Assembly: GCF_002368115.1 (NCBI RefSeq) | Contig: NZ_AP018316.1 | Location: 1,049,504-1,113,503, forward strand | Direction of reading: 5' to 3' | Origin: Dolichospermum compactum NIES-806 | GTDB lineage: Bacteria; Cyanobacteriota; Cyanobacteriia; Cyanobacteriales; Nostocaceae | DNA: 64,000 bases | Shown: positions 9,303 through 17,642 of the stretch, piece by piece | Layout of the letters: every line of letters begins with the position of its first letter | How positions within the stretch are numbered: position 1 is the first letter of the stretch | Notes under the pieces: model-generated | The model's database searches: none | What the model saw: only the letters and a program-made list of their open reading frames with translations | What the model was told of the DNA's origin: nothing | Made by a program: the position numbers and the translations under genes

Positions 9303-9875
9303 ATGACCATCAGTGCCGTAAAAGATATTACAAAAGATATTACATTAGAAAAGTTCTTAATGATGCCGGAGACCAAGCCTGCGTCAGAGTTCTTGGCTGG
9401 AGATATTATTCAAAAACCCATGCCTAAAGGAAGACACAGCCGACTGCAAGGGAAACTTAGCAGCGAAATTAATTTGGTGAGTGAATCTGAAAAAATTGCC
9501 TATGCTTTTCCTGAACTCAGGTGTAGCTTTGGTAATCGTTCAATTGTTCCTGATATAGCAGTTTTCACATGGGAACATATTCCTTTCCTTAGCAGTGGAG
9601 AAGTCCCAGATAGATTTGAACAGTCTCCCGATTGGGTAATTGAGATTCTCTCTCCTGAACAGAAATCAAATAAAGTGATTGGCAATATCTTGTATTGTAT
9701 GGAGCATGGATGTAAATTAGGATGGTTTCTTGATCCTGATGATTTAAGTATTCTAGTATTTTTGTGCGATCGCCAACCAATACTGATGGAAAAAACCGAT
9801 GTTCTGCCTGTATTGGCAGGAGTAGAGTTAAAATTAACTGTTGATGATGTATTTGGCTGGTTGAGAATGGCTTAA
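9303..9875 (+). CDS. Uma2 family (DUF820) nuclease-like protein, tandem copy 2
   Basis: 190 residues. It shares the start region, VPDIAVFTWE, WVIEILSPEQKSNK and the 3' half with copy 1. Between about residues 31 and 75 it diverges strongly (SRLQGKLSSEINLVSESEKIAYAFPEL against SCLQYELCNGINQITKKGKLAYAFPEL). This concentrated difference within otherwise near-identical DNA looks like gene conversion from another Uma2 paralogue rather than even drift. The nuclease-like residues are kept in both. The MITE upstream may separate it from its original promoter region. Confidence 0.88.
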   Translation: MTISAVKDITKDITLEKFLMMPETKPASEFLAGDIIQKPMPKGRHSRLQGKLSSEINLVSESEKIAYAFPELRCSFGNRSIVPDIAVFTWEHIPFLSSGEVPDRFEQSPDWVIEILSPEQKSNKVIGNILYCMEHGCKLGWFLDPDDLSILVFLCDRQPILMEKTDVLPVLAGVELKLTVDDVFGWLRMA

Positions 9876-9930
9876 TCAAGCAATACCTTAGAGAAGTTAT
9901 CTCCTCGCTACCAATGTTAAATTAGTCCCT

Positions 9931-10803
9931 ATGGGGATGCCATCGCAGGATAGTATGACTGAATCAACATTGCCTAAACTAAATAACCCACAGATAGATA
10001 GTTTATCACCAGATTTTGTTAAGCCGCCGACACAAGACGAATTACTCTACGATGATGGCATTCCCATGGAGACTTACCGCCATAAACTGCAAATGGATTT
10101 ACTAGTTGATCCTTTGTCATATTGGCTACGCGATCGCAATGCCTTTGTGGGCGGAAATATGTTTGTTTATTTTAGCCCCCATCAATTAAAAAATCACGAT
10201 TTTCGCGGTCCAGATATGTTTGCCGTGCTAGATGTTCCCAAAGGTGAGCGTAAATGCTGGGTAACTTGGGAAGAGGGTAAAAGTCCAGATGTAGTAGTAG
10301 AGTTACTGTCTGCAAGCACCGCGTCGCGGGATAAAACAGAGAAAAAAGAAATTTACCAAAAACGGCTGCGAGTACCAGAGTATTTCTGGTTTGATCCCTT
10401 TAATCCCAGTGATTTTGCTGGGTTTAGTATGGGCAGTGATGGTTATGAACCGATAATTCCCGATGCCCAAAATAGACTGGTTAGTAAGCAGTTAGGGTTA
10501 GCCTTAGTGCAGTGGTCGGGGGTGTTTGGCTATGCCGATACTGTTTGGTGTCGGTGGGCAACTTTGGATGGGGTTCTTTTACCTACGGAGCATGAACTGG
10601 CTCAGGAAGCACAACAGCAAGCTCAGGAAGCACAACAGCAAGCTCAGGAAGCACAACAGCAAGCTCAAGAAGCACAACAGCAAGCTCAAGAGGCACAACA
10701 AAGAGCAGAGGGAGCAGAATTATTACTAGCACAAGAACAACAGAGAATGGAAAAGTTGCTGGCACAATTACGGGCAAAGGGAATAAATCCCCATGAATTC
10801 TAG
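9931..10803 (+). CDS. Uma2 family protein with C-terminal heptad-repeat coiled coil
   Basis: 290 residues. The Uma2 domain occupies about residues 35-210, with GPDMFAVLDV (Asp), SPDVVVELLSAST (Glu) and EYFWFDPF. The tail is a predicted coiled coil made of five near-identical AQEAQQQ heptapeptides, coded by five 21-base repeats at 10600-10704, followed by RAEGAELLLAQEQQRMEKLLAQL. Such tails are frequent on cyanobacterial Uma2 proteins. The repeat number may vary between strains. The start could also be the ATG of MPSQDS, two codons in. Function unknown. Confidence 0.88.
   Translation: MGMPSQDSMTESTLPKLNNPQIDSLSPDFVKPPTQDELLYDDGIPMETYRHKLQMDLLVDPLSYWLRDRNAFVGGNMFVYFSPHQLKNHDFRGPDMFAVLDVPKGERKCWVTWEEGKSPDVVVELLSASTASRDKTEKKEIYQKRLRVPEYFWFDPFNPSDFAGFSMGSDGYEPIIPDAQNRLVSKQLGLALVQWSGVFGYADTVWCRWATLDGVLLPTEHELAQEAQQQAQEAQQQAQEAQQQAQEAQQQAQEAQQRAEGAELLLAQEQQRMEKLLAQLRAKGINPHEF
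10600..10704. repeat. Five 21-base in-frame tandem repeats
   Basis: Units of the form GCTCAGGAAGCACAACAGCA plus A repeat five times inside the Uma2 gene, the last with a few changes. Because 21 is a multiple of three, gain or loss of units leaves the reading frame intact and only changes coiled-coil length. Confidence 0.9.
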
Positions 10804-10905
10804 TAGAATCGAAAAAACTATCAAGATTTTCTCTAAAATCACCATTGGCAAAATCTAGAATGAAATAACCCGGCATACAAACCATACTCCCCAAATAGCA
10901 AAATC

Positions 10906-11496
10906 ATGTCTTATAATCAGTACAAAAATATTGCCCAAGTCTTAGAGGATTTTCCTTTAACTTATCAAGAAGAGAATTTCATCCAAGAAAATCCCTTAGA
11001 GATTGATGATTACTTTCGTAATCGTTTTGAATTGGTTTTACGGGAAGGAGTTGTATTTAACTCAGAGTATGCCATTTGTGAAGGAGTTATTTTCCCTATT
11101 TTAATTGAAATTTGGCAAAAGTATAAAGATAAGTTATTAATATGGAGTCATCAGCCATTAAATTTTGATGAAAGACTATCAGGTATCCCTGATTATATTG
11201 TTGCTAAAAGATCGCCTAGAGGTAAAATTGTTTTTGATTCTCCTTATTTAATATTAGTAGAAGCTAAAAAAGACAACTTTGAGGAAGGTTGGGGACAATG
11301 TTTAGCCGAATTAATTGCTGCTCAGAAGCTAAATAATCAACCGGAACAATTATTATATGGTATTGTTTCTAATGGTAAAATATGGGAATTTGGACAACTG
11401 CGAGAACAGAATTTTATTCAAAATATCCAAGAGTATAGTATATCTAATTTAGATAAATTATTTGCCGGACTTAACTTCGTTTTTGGACAAGGTTAG
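10906..11496 (+). CDS. Hypothetical protein with PD-(D/E)XK-like nuclease signature
   Basis: 196 residues, family not recognised. In the middle, GIPDYIVAKR (Asp about 105) followed by LILVEAKKDNFEEGWGQCLAEL (Glu-Ala-Lys about 124-126) has the spacing of a restriction-like D...ExK core. It resembles stand-alone proteins annotated as type I restriction R-subunit N-terminal-like. It lies 100 bases after a Uma2 gene and before the flippase, and reads in the same direction. No methyltransferase or specificity subunit is nearby, so a restriction role is not supported. The catalytic reading is inference. Confidence 0.6.
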   Translation: MSYNQYKNIAQVLEDFPLTYQEENFIQENPLEIDDYFRNRFELVLREGVVFNSEYAICEGVIFPILIEIWQKYKDKLLIWSHQPLNFDERLSGIPDYIVAKRSPRGKIVFDSPYLILVEAKKDNFEEGWGQCLAELIAAQKLNNQPEQLLYGIVSNGKIWEFGQLREQNFIQNIQEYSISNLDKLFAGLNFVFGQG

Positions 11497-11547
11497 TTTT
11501 AGTTAGTTCTTTATGCTAGAAAATATGCCCAAAATGAAAATTGGCTC

Positions 11548-12867
11548 ATGCTAAGTAAATTAAATTTCAAAAAAAAGTTGTCATTTCTTAAATCAAGTGA
11601 TAAACTAAGAGGAATTATTGCAAATACAGGTTGGTTATTTGCAGACCGCATCCTTCGCATGGGTGTGGGGTTATTTGTGGGGGTTTGGGTCGCTCGCTAC
11701 TTAGGAGTACAACAGTTTGGGGTTTTTAACTACGCTACTGCTTTTGTAGCTTTATTTAGTACCCTTTCAACCCTCGGTTTAGATGCCATAGTAGTCCGTT
11801 CTATTGTGCGTGAGCCTGAGAAGAGAGCGGAAATTTTAGGGACAGCTTTCTGGCTCAAATTGCTTGGTGGGATTGCAGCTTTAGTATTAGCTGTTAGCTG
11901 TATTATGGTGGTACGTCATGATGACAGCTTGACTATTTCTCTGGTGGCGATTTTGTCATCTGTAGGGATTTTTCAAGCTTTTGACACAATTGATCTATGG
12001 TTTCAATCTCAAGTACAGTCAAAATATACTGTAATTGCTAAAAATACAGCTTTTGTTGTTATTACCTTAGTAAAAGTTATTCTCATCAGCATTCATGCTC
12101 CATTAATTGCTTTCGCTTGGGCGGCATTAGGAGAGATAGGTTTAGGTGCGATCGGTTTGATCATATCCTACAGAGTTAGGGGTTATTCACCTTGGTTGTG
12201 GCCTTGGAGTCTGCCATTAGCTAAGACGCTTCTCAAGGAAAGTTGGCCTTTGATCTTGTCTGGTGTAACTATCATGATTTACATGAGAATTGACCAGATC
12301 ATGCTAGGACAAATGGTTGGTGACAAAGCTGTAGGTCTTTATTCAGCTGCAACTCGTATTTCTGAGGTTTGGTATTTTATTCCTACAGCTATAGTTTCTT
12401 CAGTTGCGCCCACAATTTATGCTGCTAAAGAGGTAAGTGAAGCACTATATTATCAACGAATAAAACAGTTGATCAGAATGCTAGTGTTGATTTCTCTTGT
12501 AATTTCTGTGCCGATGTCTTTGATGTCTTTTAAACTAATTACAATACTTTTTGGTAATGGTTACGCCGAAGCTGGAAAGATATTAGCAATTCATATTTGG
12601 GCTTCTTTATTTGTATTTATGGGGGTAGCCACATCACCTTGGTTTATAGCGGAAGGTTTAACTGAGTTTTCATTTCATCGAACTCTGATTGGGGCGGTTG
12701 TAAACGTTGTGCTAAACTTTCTTTTAATTCCCAGTTATGGTGGTATTGGTGCTGCGATCGCTACTGTTATTTCTCAAGCATTTGCTGCTTTTTTTAGTAA
12801 TGCCACTCATCCAAAAACCAGAAAATTATTTTATCTTCAGATTAAGTGCCTTATACCTTTTGGTTAG
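11548..12867 (+). CDS. Polysaccharide flippase (Wzx-like, MOP superfamily)
   Basis: 439 residues, almost entirely hydrophobic helices, about 12 predicted. GIIANTGWLFADRILRMGVGLFVGVWVARYLG at the N-terminus and the YMRIDQIMLGQMVGDKAVGLYSAATRISEVWYFIPTAI-like central segment are typical of the polysaccharide synthase/flippase family. It would turn undecaprenyl-linked repeat units across the inner membrane. The partner polymerase candidate is at 20492 and the chain regulator at 5690. The C-terminus ends in a short basic tail and looks complete. The ATG at 11548 sits in weak context, with no strong ribosome-binding site. Confidence 0.9.
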   Translation: MLSKLNFKKKLSFLKSSDKLRGIIANTGWLFADRILRMGVGLFVGVWVARYLGVQQFGVFNYATAFVALFSTLSTLGLDAIVVRSIVREPEKRAEILGTAFWLKLLGGIAALVLAVSCIMVVRHDDSLTISLVAILSSVGIFQAFDTIDLWFQSQVQSKYTVIAKNTAFVVITLVKVILISIHAPLIAFAWAALGEIGLGAIGLIISYRVRGYSPWLWPWSLPLAKTLLKESWPLILSGVTIMIYMRIDQIMLGQMVGDKAVGLYSAATRISEVWYFIPTAIVSSVAPTIYAAKEVSEALYYQRIKQLIRMLVLISLVISVPMSLMSFKLITILFGNGYAEAGKILAIHIWASLFVFMGVATSPWFIAEGLTEFSFHRTLIGAVVNVVLNFLLIPSYGGIGAAIATVISQAFAAFFSNATHPKTRKLFYLQIKCLIPFG

Positions 12868-12953
12868 TTTAAAAACACTGATAGAAACTGATAGAATAGG
12901 AAGCATTAGGAAGCATTACAAGATTTTTTTCTAATATTTAGGAGTGAACAATC

Positions 12954-13769
12954 GTGTTTAGAAGCAATGGAAATTTTACATTTTGGAATTGTGTATTTTC
13001 TATTTGGGCTTATGTATTCTCTTCACCTTACTTCAGAAAACTAAATACACTGCTTTTTTATTTATCGTTAAGAGGGCTTGGTGTACTCAACTACGAAACA
13101 AAATATTTGTCTGGAGAACTGAATTGGTTAAAAAAATACTTGTCAATATTTAAAGAACCTGTGATATTTGATGTTGGTGCTAATGTTGGGAATTACTCAA
13201 ATGATATTTTGAAGATGTTTCCACACTCGAAAATCTATGCTTTTGAGCCTCATCCTCAAAACTTTGTAAAATTAGAAAAATTAGTTGGTGAAAGTGCTAG
13301 TGTATTCAAAAATGCTGTAGGCGATAAGTTTGAACAAATCAAATTGTATGACTATGAGGAGAGAGATGGTAGTTGTCATGCATCAATTTACCAAGGGGTA
13401 ATTGAAGATATCCATCATAAAAAATCTGTTTCTCACACTGTTGATGTTGTTATGCTTGACCATTTTTGCCTAGAAAACAACGTTCACTCAATTGACTTGC
13501 TTAAAATAGATACAGAAGGCAATGAATTAAAATGTCTAATGGGAGCAAGGCAATTACTACGAGATGGCAAGATAAATGCAGTTCAGTTTGAGTTCAATGA
13601 AATGAACATTATTAGTCACTCGACATTTAAAGACTTTTGGGACTTACTTGACAATTTTGACTTTTATAGACTTTTACCTGGTGGTAAGCTATTGCCAATC
13701 AGAAAATATAGCCCTGTTATTTGTGAAATATATGCGTATCAGAATATTGTCGCTCTGAAACGATCTTAG
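12954..13769 (+). CDS. FkbM family SAM-dependent methyltransferase
   Basis: 271 residues. The start is GTG at 12954, chosen because TAGGAGTGA lies about 8 bases upstream. The SAM site is VIFDVGANVGNYSNDI (about residues 69-84), followed by YAFEPHPQNF and the FkbM signature LLKIDTEGNELKCLMGARQLL (about 180-200). FkbM enzymes O-methylate sugars or polyketides; in this cluster a sugar hydroxyl is the likely target. The N-terminal 40 residues are hydrophobic and may associate with the membrane. Confidence 0.88.
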   Translation: MFRSNGNFTFWNCVFSIWAYVFSSPYFRKLNTLLFYLSLRGLGVLNYETKYLSGELNWLKKYLSIFKEPVIFDVGANVGNYSNDILKMFPHSKIYAFEPHPQNFVKLEKLVGESASVFKNAVGDKFEQIKLYDYEERDGSCHASIYQGVIEDIHHKKSVSHTVDVVMLDHFCLENNVHSIDLLKIDTEGNELKCLMGARQLLRDGKINAVQFEFNEMNIISHSTFKDFWDLLDNFDFYRLLPGGKLLPIRKYSPVICEIYAYQNIVALKRS

Positions 13770-13827
13770 CCTAAAGTAGAGTTTCTAGAGCGAATTTAAG
13801 TTAACCTAATTTACCAGCCGCTTTTAT

Positions 13828-14730
13828 ATGAAAACTCCAGTTGCATTTATTATATTTAACCGTCCTGATACAACCAAAAGAGTATTTGAAGCAATTCGTC
13901 AGGCTAAACCTTCCAAGCTTTTGGTAATTGCAGATGGACCCCGTGCGGACCGTCCGGGAGAAGCAGAAAAATGTGCTGCTGCAAGGGCGATTATTGACAG
14001 TGTGGATTGGGAATGTGAGGTATTGACTAATTATTCCGATACAAATCTTGGGTGTGAAAAAAGACCACCTACAGGAATTACATGGGTATTTGAACAGGTA
14101 GAGGAAGCTATTATTCTTGAAGATGATTGTTTACCTCACCCTAGTTTTTTTCCTTTCTGTGAGGAACTTTTAGATCGCTATCGAGACGATAACAGGGTTG
14201 CTGTTATTTCTGGAAATAATCTAATTGGACACAAAACCAGCCCATATAGTTATTACTTTTCAAAATATCCATATATTTGGGGTTGGGCAACTTGGAAAAG
14301 AGCATGGAGGTATTATGATCTAGAGACGAGCTTGTGGACAGAAATTAAAAATGGCAGTTGGCTGGAAAATATTCTGCCAAGTAAGAAATCGGTAAAATAC
14401 TGGGAAAAAATATTCCAAAATACTTATGATGGAAAAGCTGAAACATGGGACTACCAGTGGACATTTGCTTGTTTAATCAACAACTTTCTTAGCATCACAC
14501 CTAATGTGAACCTTATATCCAATATCGGATTCGGTGAATCTGCTACACACACTAAAAATAGTGATGATAAACTTTCTAATCTTTCCGTTGAGGAAGTTAA
14601 TTTTCCCTTAGTACATCCGCCTTTTATGATCAACGATAAAAAAGCTGATATTCTGGCAGATGACACTGTATTTTCTACGCCATTAATTGACAGGGTAAAG
14701 CGAAAAATAAAAAAAATGATTTCCAAGTGA
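13828..14730 (+). CDS. Glycosyltransferase-like protein (GT-A, HlpA/GNT-I-like)
   Basis: 300 residues. It opens with PVAFIIFNRPDTTKRVFEAIRQAKPSKLLVIADGPR, a GT-A nucleotide-sugar fold. EEAIILEDDCLPHPSFFPF holds the DxD-like EDD, and YFSKYPYIWGWATWKRAW is a conserved stretch of proteins annotated as HlpA-like glycosyltransferases. It is cytoplasmic or peripheral, with no membrane segment. It probably adds one sugar of the repeat unit. Donor and acceptor cannot be read. It follows FkbM by 58 bases. Confidence 0.75.
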   Translation: MKTPVAFIIFNRPDTTKRVFEAIRQAKPSKLLVIADGPRADRPGEAEKCAAARAIIDSVDWECEVLTNYSDTNLGCEKRPPTGITWVFEQVEEAIILEDDCLPHPSFFPFCEELLDRYRDDNRVAVISGNNLIGHKTSPYSYYFSKYPYIWGWATWKRAWRYYDLETSLWTEIKNGSWLENILPSKKSVKYWEKIFQNTYDGKAETWDYQWTFACLINNFLSITPNVNLISNIGFGESATHTKNSDDKLSNLSVEEVNFPLVHPPFMINDKKADILADDTVFSTPLIDRVKRKIKKMISK

Positions 14731-14962
14731 AACGCATCTGAATAAATAAGAATCGGGTGAAGGGAAGCAGGGGGAGCAGGCGAAATTTTTCTATTCGACT
14801 ATTACGGATCGGAATCTTTTTATGAGAAATTACAGGAATTTGACTGGCACTGAAACTGAATTGTTTTATGCTCTTCTGGATTCTGTACATCTAATAATAG
14901 ATAAAAGCCTTTCACACCGATCATTTCCCTTACCAAACATTCAATTAAGGATTTTTTAGCAA

Positions 14963-15790
14963 ATGAGAATTTTGTGTCAAGATATTAATAGTCAAATTTT
15001 AGACTTGCAAGAATTAAATTATCTAAGTTCTTTCTCTGGAAAGGACTTAAAAATTGAAGATGTTTGGAAGCTAATGGATGAAGCATGGGATGATTGTTCG
15101 GCTGGTTATCGACAAGACGATGAGCTTGCGGTTTCATTGTTTTACGCATCCCCTGTATGGCTTCTTAATGGCATATTTACTGAATGTGATTCCGTTTCTA
15201 AACAACACAGAGAATCTATTTCTCAATGGGTTGCGAAAATCGAACCTCACTTAGTTGTGGATTTTGGCGGTGGATATGGTTCTCTAGCGAGAAAAATTGC
15301 TGCGATGTGCCTAAAAGCGGAAGTTAAGATTGTTGAACCATATCCCAAGAAAATTTCAAAACATCTAGCAGAACCTTATAAGAACTTAGAATACATACCC
15401 AAACTTCCTGAATCTGCGGATGTTATAATTGCACAGGATGTGTTAGAGCATGTATCAGATCCATTAAATGTTTTTTCTCAATTGTTAGACTCGACTAAAG
15501 TTGGTGGGTATGTTATTACAGCAAATTGCTTCTACCCTGTTATCAAATGCCATTTGCCTCATGTCTTTCACTTTCGGTATAGCTTTCGATTCATTGCTCC
15601 TATGCTGGGATGTGATTATATAGGAACAGTAACTGGTGCTAATCACGCTCAAATTTTTAGAAAAAATGATCGACAAAAAAAATGGAGACAAACAAGAATC
15701 TTTGAAAAAATGTCTTATTTTATATTCCCTATTTGTGAAGTATCTAAGTCTATACTAAAACCTGTTTTCGGTCGAATTAGACACAATTAA
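14963..15790 (+). CDS. Class I SAM-dependent methyltransferase
   Basis: 275 residues. Motif I is VVDFGGGYGSLARKIA (about residues 92-107), motif II KIVEPYPKK, and motif IV ADVIIAQDVLEHVSDPLNVF (about 150-169), as in Methyltransf_11/12 families. The C-terminus is basic. The start at 14963 follows AAGGATT about 10 bases upstream. It lies between two glycosyltransferase genes, so a sugar or a sugar-linked group is the likely substrate. This is inferred from position only. Confidence 0.8.
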   Translation: MRILCQDINSQILDLQELNYLSSFSGKDLKIEDVWKLMDEAWDDCSAGYRQDDELAVSLFYASPVWLLNGIFTECDSVSKQHRESISQWVAKIEPHLVVDFGGGYGSLARKIAAMCLKAEVKIVEPYPKKISKHLAEPYKNLEYIPKLPESADVIIAQDVLEHVSDPLNVFSQLLDSTKVGGYVITANCFYPVIKCHLPHVFHFRYSFRFIAPMLGCDYIGTVTGANHAQIFRKNDRQKKWRQTRIFEKMSYFIFPICEVSKSILKPVFGRIRHN

Positions 15791-15807
15791 AAAGCTTTTT
15801 AAGGTCA

Positions 15808-17058
15808 ATGAACCCACTACTAATTAGCAGCAGTGATATTAGCGGAGGTGCTGCCCGTGCCGCTTATCGTTTACACCGAGGGTTGCAAAATATTGGTGTA
15901 GATTCCCAAATGCTTGTACAAAATAAGCAAAGTGATGATTATACAGTAACTGCTCCAGTCAGCAAACTAAGTAAAGGTATTGGCAAATTAAAACCCACTC
16001 TCGATAGTCTGCCATTACAACTTTATCCGCAGCGCGATCGCTCTACCTATTCCGTTCAATGGCTACCAGATAACTTAGCCGCACAAGTAGCTCAAATCAA
16101 TCCTGATGTGATTAATTTACACTGGATTAATGGTGGCTATCTAAAAATAGAGACTATTGCTAAATTCAAAAAACCCATAGTTTGGACACTCCATGATATG
16201 TGGACATTTACAGGAGGATGTCACTACAACGGAGATTGTATGAATTACACAAACTCCTGCGGGGCTTGTCCTCAACTGCACAGCAATAAAGAAAAAGACT
16301 TATCGCGCTGGATTTGGCAACGTAAAGCCAATGCGTGGAAAAACTTAAATTTAACTATAGTTACTCCAAGTCATTGGCTGGCTAAATGTGCAGCTTCTAG
16401 CTCTTTACTAAAAGATACAAGAATTGAGGTTATTCCTAATGGACTGGATACGAAACAGTATAAACCAATTGAAAAATATGTAGCACGGTCTATTCTCGGT
16501 TTACCTGAAGATAAGCAACTAATTCTATTTGGTGCTGTGAGTGCAACTAGCGATCCCAGAAAAGGGTTTAATTTTCTACAATCAGCCTTACAAAATCTCA
16601 GTCAATCAGGGTGGAGAGAGCGACTAGAACTAGTTGTATTTGGATCTTCTCAACCTAAAAACCCTACTAAACTTGGCTTTAAATCACATTATTTAGGTAG
16701 ATTAAATGATGATATTTCTCTATCCTTAGTCTATGCAGCCGCGGATGTATTTCTTGCTCCTTCTGTGCAAGATAATTTACCAAACACAGTTATGGAGTCT
16801 TTAGCTTGCGGTACTCCTTGCGTAGCTTTTGATATTGGCGGTATGTGTGATATGATAGAGCATCAACAGAATGGCTATTTAGCCAAACCCTTTAATACAG
16901 ATGACTTAGCCAAAGGAATTGTATGGGTATTGGAGGATGAGGAAAGATTACGAAAGTTAGGAAGTAATAGTCGTGAAAAAGTTGAGCAGAACTTTACTTT
17001 AGAAATCCAAGCTAGGAAGTATCTATCAATATATGATTCATGTCTTGAATCTCTATAA
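15808..17058 (+). CDS. Glycosyltransferase family 4 (GT-B)
   Basis: 416 residues. The N-terminal GT-B half begins SSDISGGAARAAYRLHRGLQ and includes INLHWINGGYL and WTLHDMWTFTGGCHYNGDC. The C-terminal half has the nucleotide-sugar site: VIPNGLDTKQYKP, ILFGAVSATSDPRKGF and the retaining GT4 motif VMESLACGTPCVAFDIGG (about 336-353). The GGCHY...CGACPQL region with four cysteines is typical of a GT4 subgroup in exopolysaccharide loci. It starts 17 bases after the methyltransferase stop and is probably cotranscribed. Confidence 0.9.
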   Translation: MNPLLISSSDISGGAARAAYRLHRGLQNIGVDSQMLVQNKQSDDYTVTAPVSKLSKGIGKLKPTLDSLPLQLYPQRDRSTYSVQWLPDNLAAQVAQINPDVINLHWINGGYLKIETIAKFKKPIVWTLHDMWTFTGGCHYNGDCMNYTNSCGACPQLHSNKEKDLSRWIWQRKANAWKNLNLTIVTPSHWLAKCAASSSLLKDTRIEVIPNGLDTKQYKPIEKYVARSILGLPEDKQLILFGAVSATSDPRKGFNFLQSALQNLSQSGWRERLELVVFGSSQPKNPTKLGFKSHYLGRLNDDISLSLVYAAADVFLAPSVQDNLPNTVMESLACGTPCVAFDIGGMCDMIEHQQNGYLAKPFNTDDLAKGIVWVLEDEERLRKLGSNSREKVEQNFTLEIQARKYLSIYDSCLESL

Positions 17059-17336
17059 ATAAATTTTCCAATCTCTAAGAGAACTCCAGAAAATCATTGA
17101 TCCAGCGGGAGCATTTCAATTTGGAATGAGTGTAAATACTTATGACTCCCGGTTCGCTCATTTTTTTGGAGTTCGAGAAATTGCCAAAAAAACAATAAAT
17201 CTAGGTGTCGTAATGGTTTTAGCGATTTCCCAAAATTTAGCTTGAACTACCACACCCGGTGCTAAAACTCTATTTTTATGCGATCGCATAAATTCTGTAG
17301 GGTAGTATACTCAACACGGCTTAATTACTTGATTTT
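17059..17336. other. Degraded spacer before the ISKra4-like remnant
   Basis: About 280 bases with one HIP1 site (17280-17287) and no supportable frame. It probably contains worn IS sequence, since a transposase C-terminus follows. Confidence 0.4.
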
Positions 17337-17340
17337 ATGG

Positions 17341-17416
17341 GTAGGGGTTTAGCACTGCTAAACCCCTACAAATCTGGGGTTTTCGTGATTTTACAAAAGT
17401 CCATATCTCAACCGTA
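17341..17416. repeat. GTAGGGGTTTAGCA palindrome family, copy 1
   Basis: GTAGGGGTTTAGCACTGCTA runs into AAACCCCTAC to make an almost perfect palindrome at 17341-17369. AATCTGGGGTTTTCGTGATT and ACAAAAGTCC follow. The same palindrome plus tail recurs at 38945-39023 and, partly, at 30627-30686, 32821-32835 and 53705-53725. It is a dispersed non-coding repeat. Confidence 0.8.
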
Positions 17417-17429
17417 TAAACATCGTCAA

Positions 17430-17642
17430 CGAATTCCTAACTATTCTACATATCAGAAATTAGGTATTCCTATTGGTTCTGGATCTGTTGAATCAAAAAT
17501 TAAACAGATTGGTGCCAGAGTCAAGATTAGTGGCGCAATCTGGAAACGGCAAAATGTTCCTCGGATTCTCCGAGTTCGTTGTGCTTATCTTAACAATTCA
17601 TCCTGCTTGAGTATTTATAGTCTAAAATTGAAATATTTATGA
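17430..17642 (+). pseudogene. ISKra4-like transposase, C-terminal remnant
   Basis: The frame codes for YSTYQKLGIPIGSGSVES, KIKQIGARVKISGAIWKR and RVRCAYLNN, which match my memory of the C-terminal end of ISKra4-type transposases (GSGxVES, QIxxRVKISGAxW). Everything upstream, including the catalytic core, is missing; the frame before it reads through the 17341 repeat. Its stop overlaps the ATG of the following glycosyltransferase (17639) by four bases, so the transposon end abuts that gene. Confidence 0.75.

Noticed and set aside
10583..10894. Minus-strand frame with VVLPELA repeats opposite the Uma2 tail
   Set aside because: It is the antisense reading of the 21-base repeats that code for AQEAQQQ; the plus-strand domain is clearly real.
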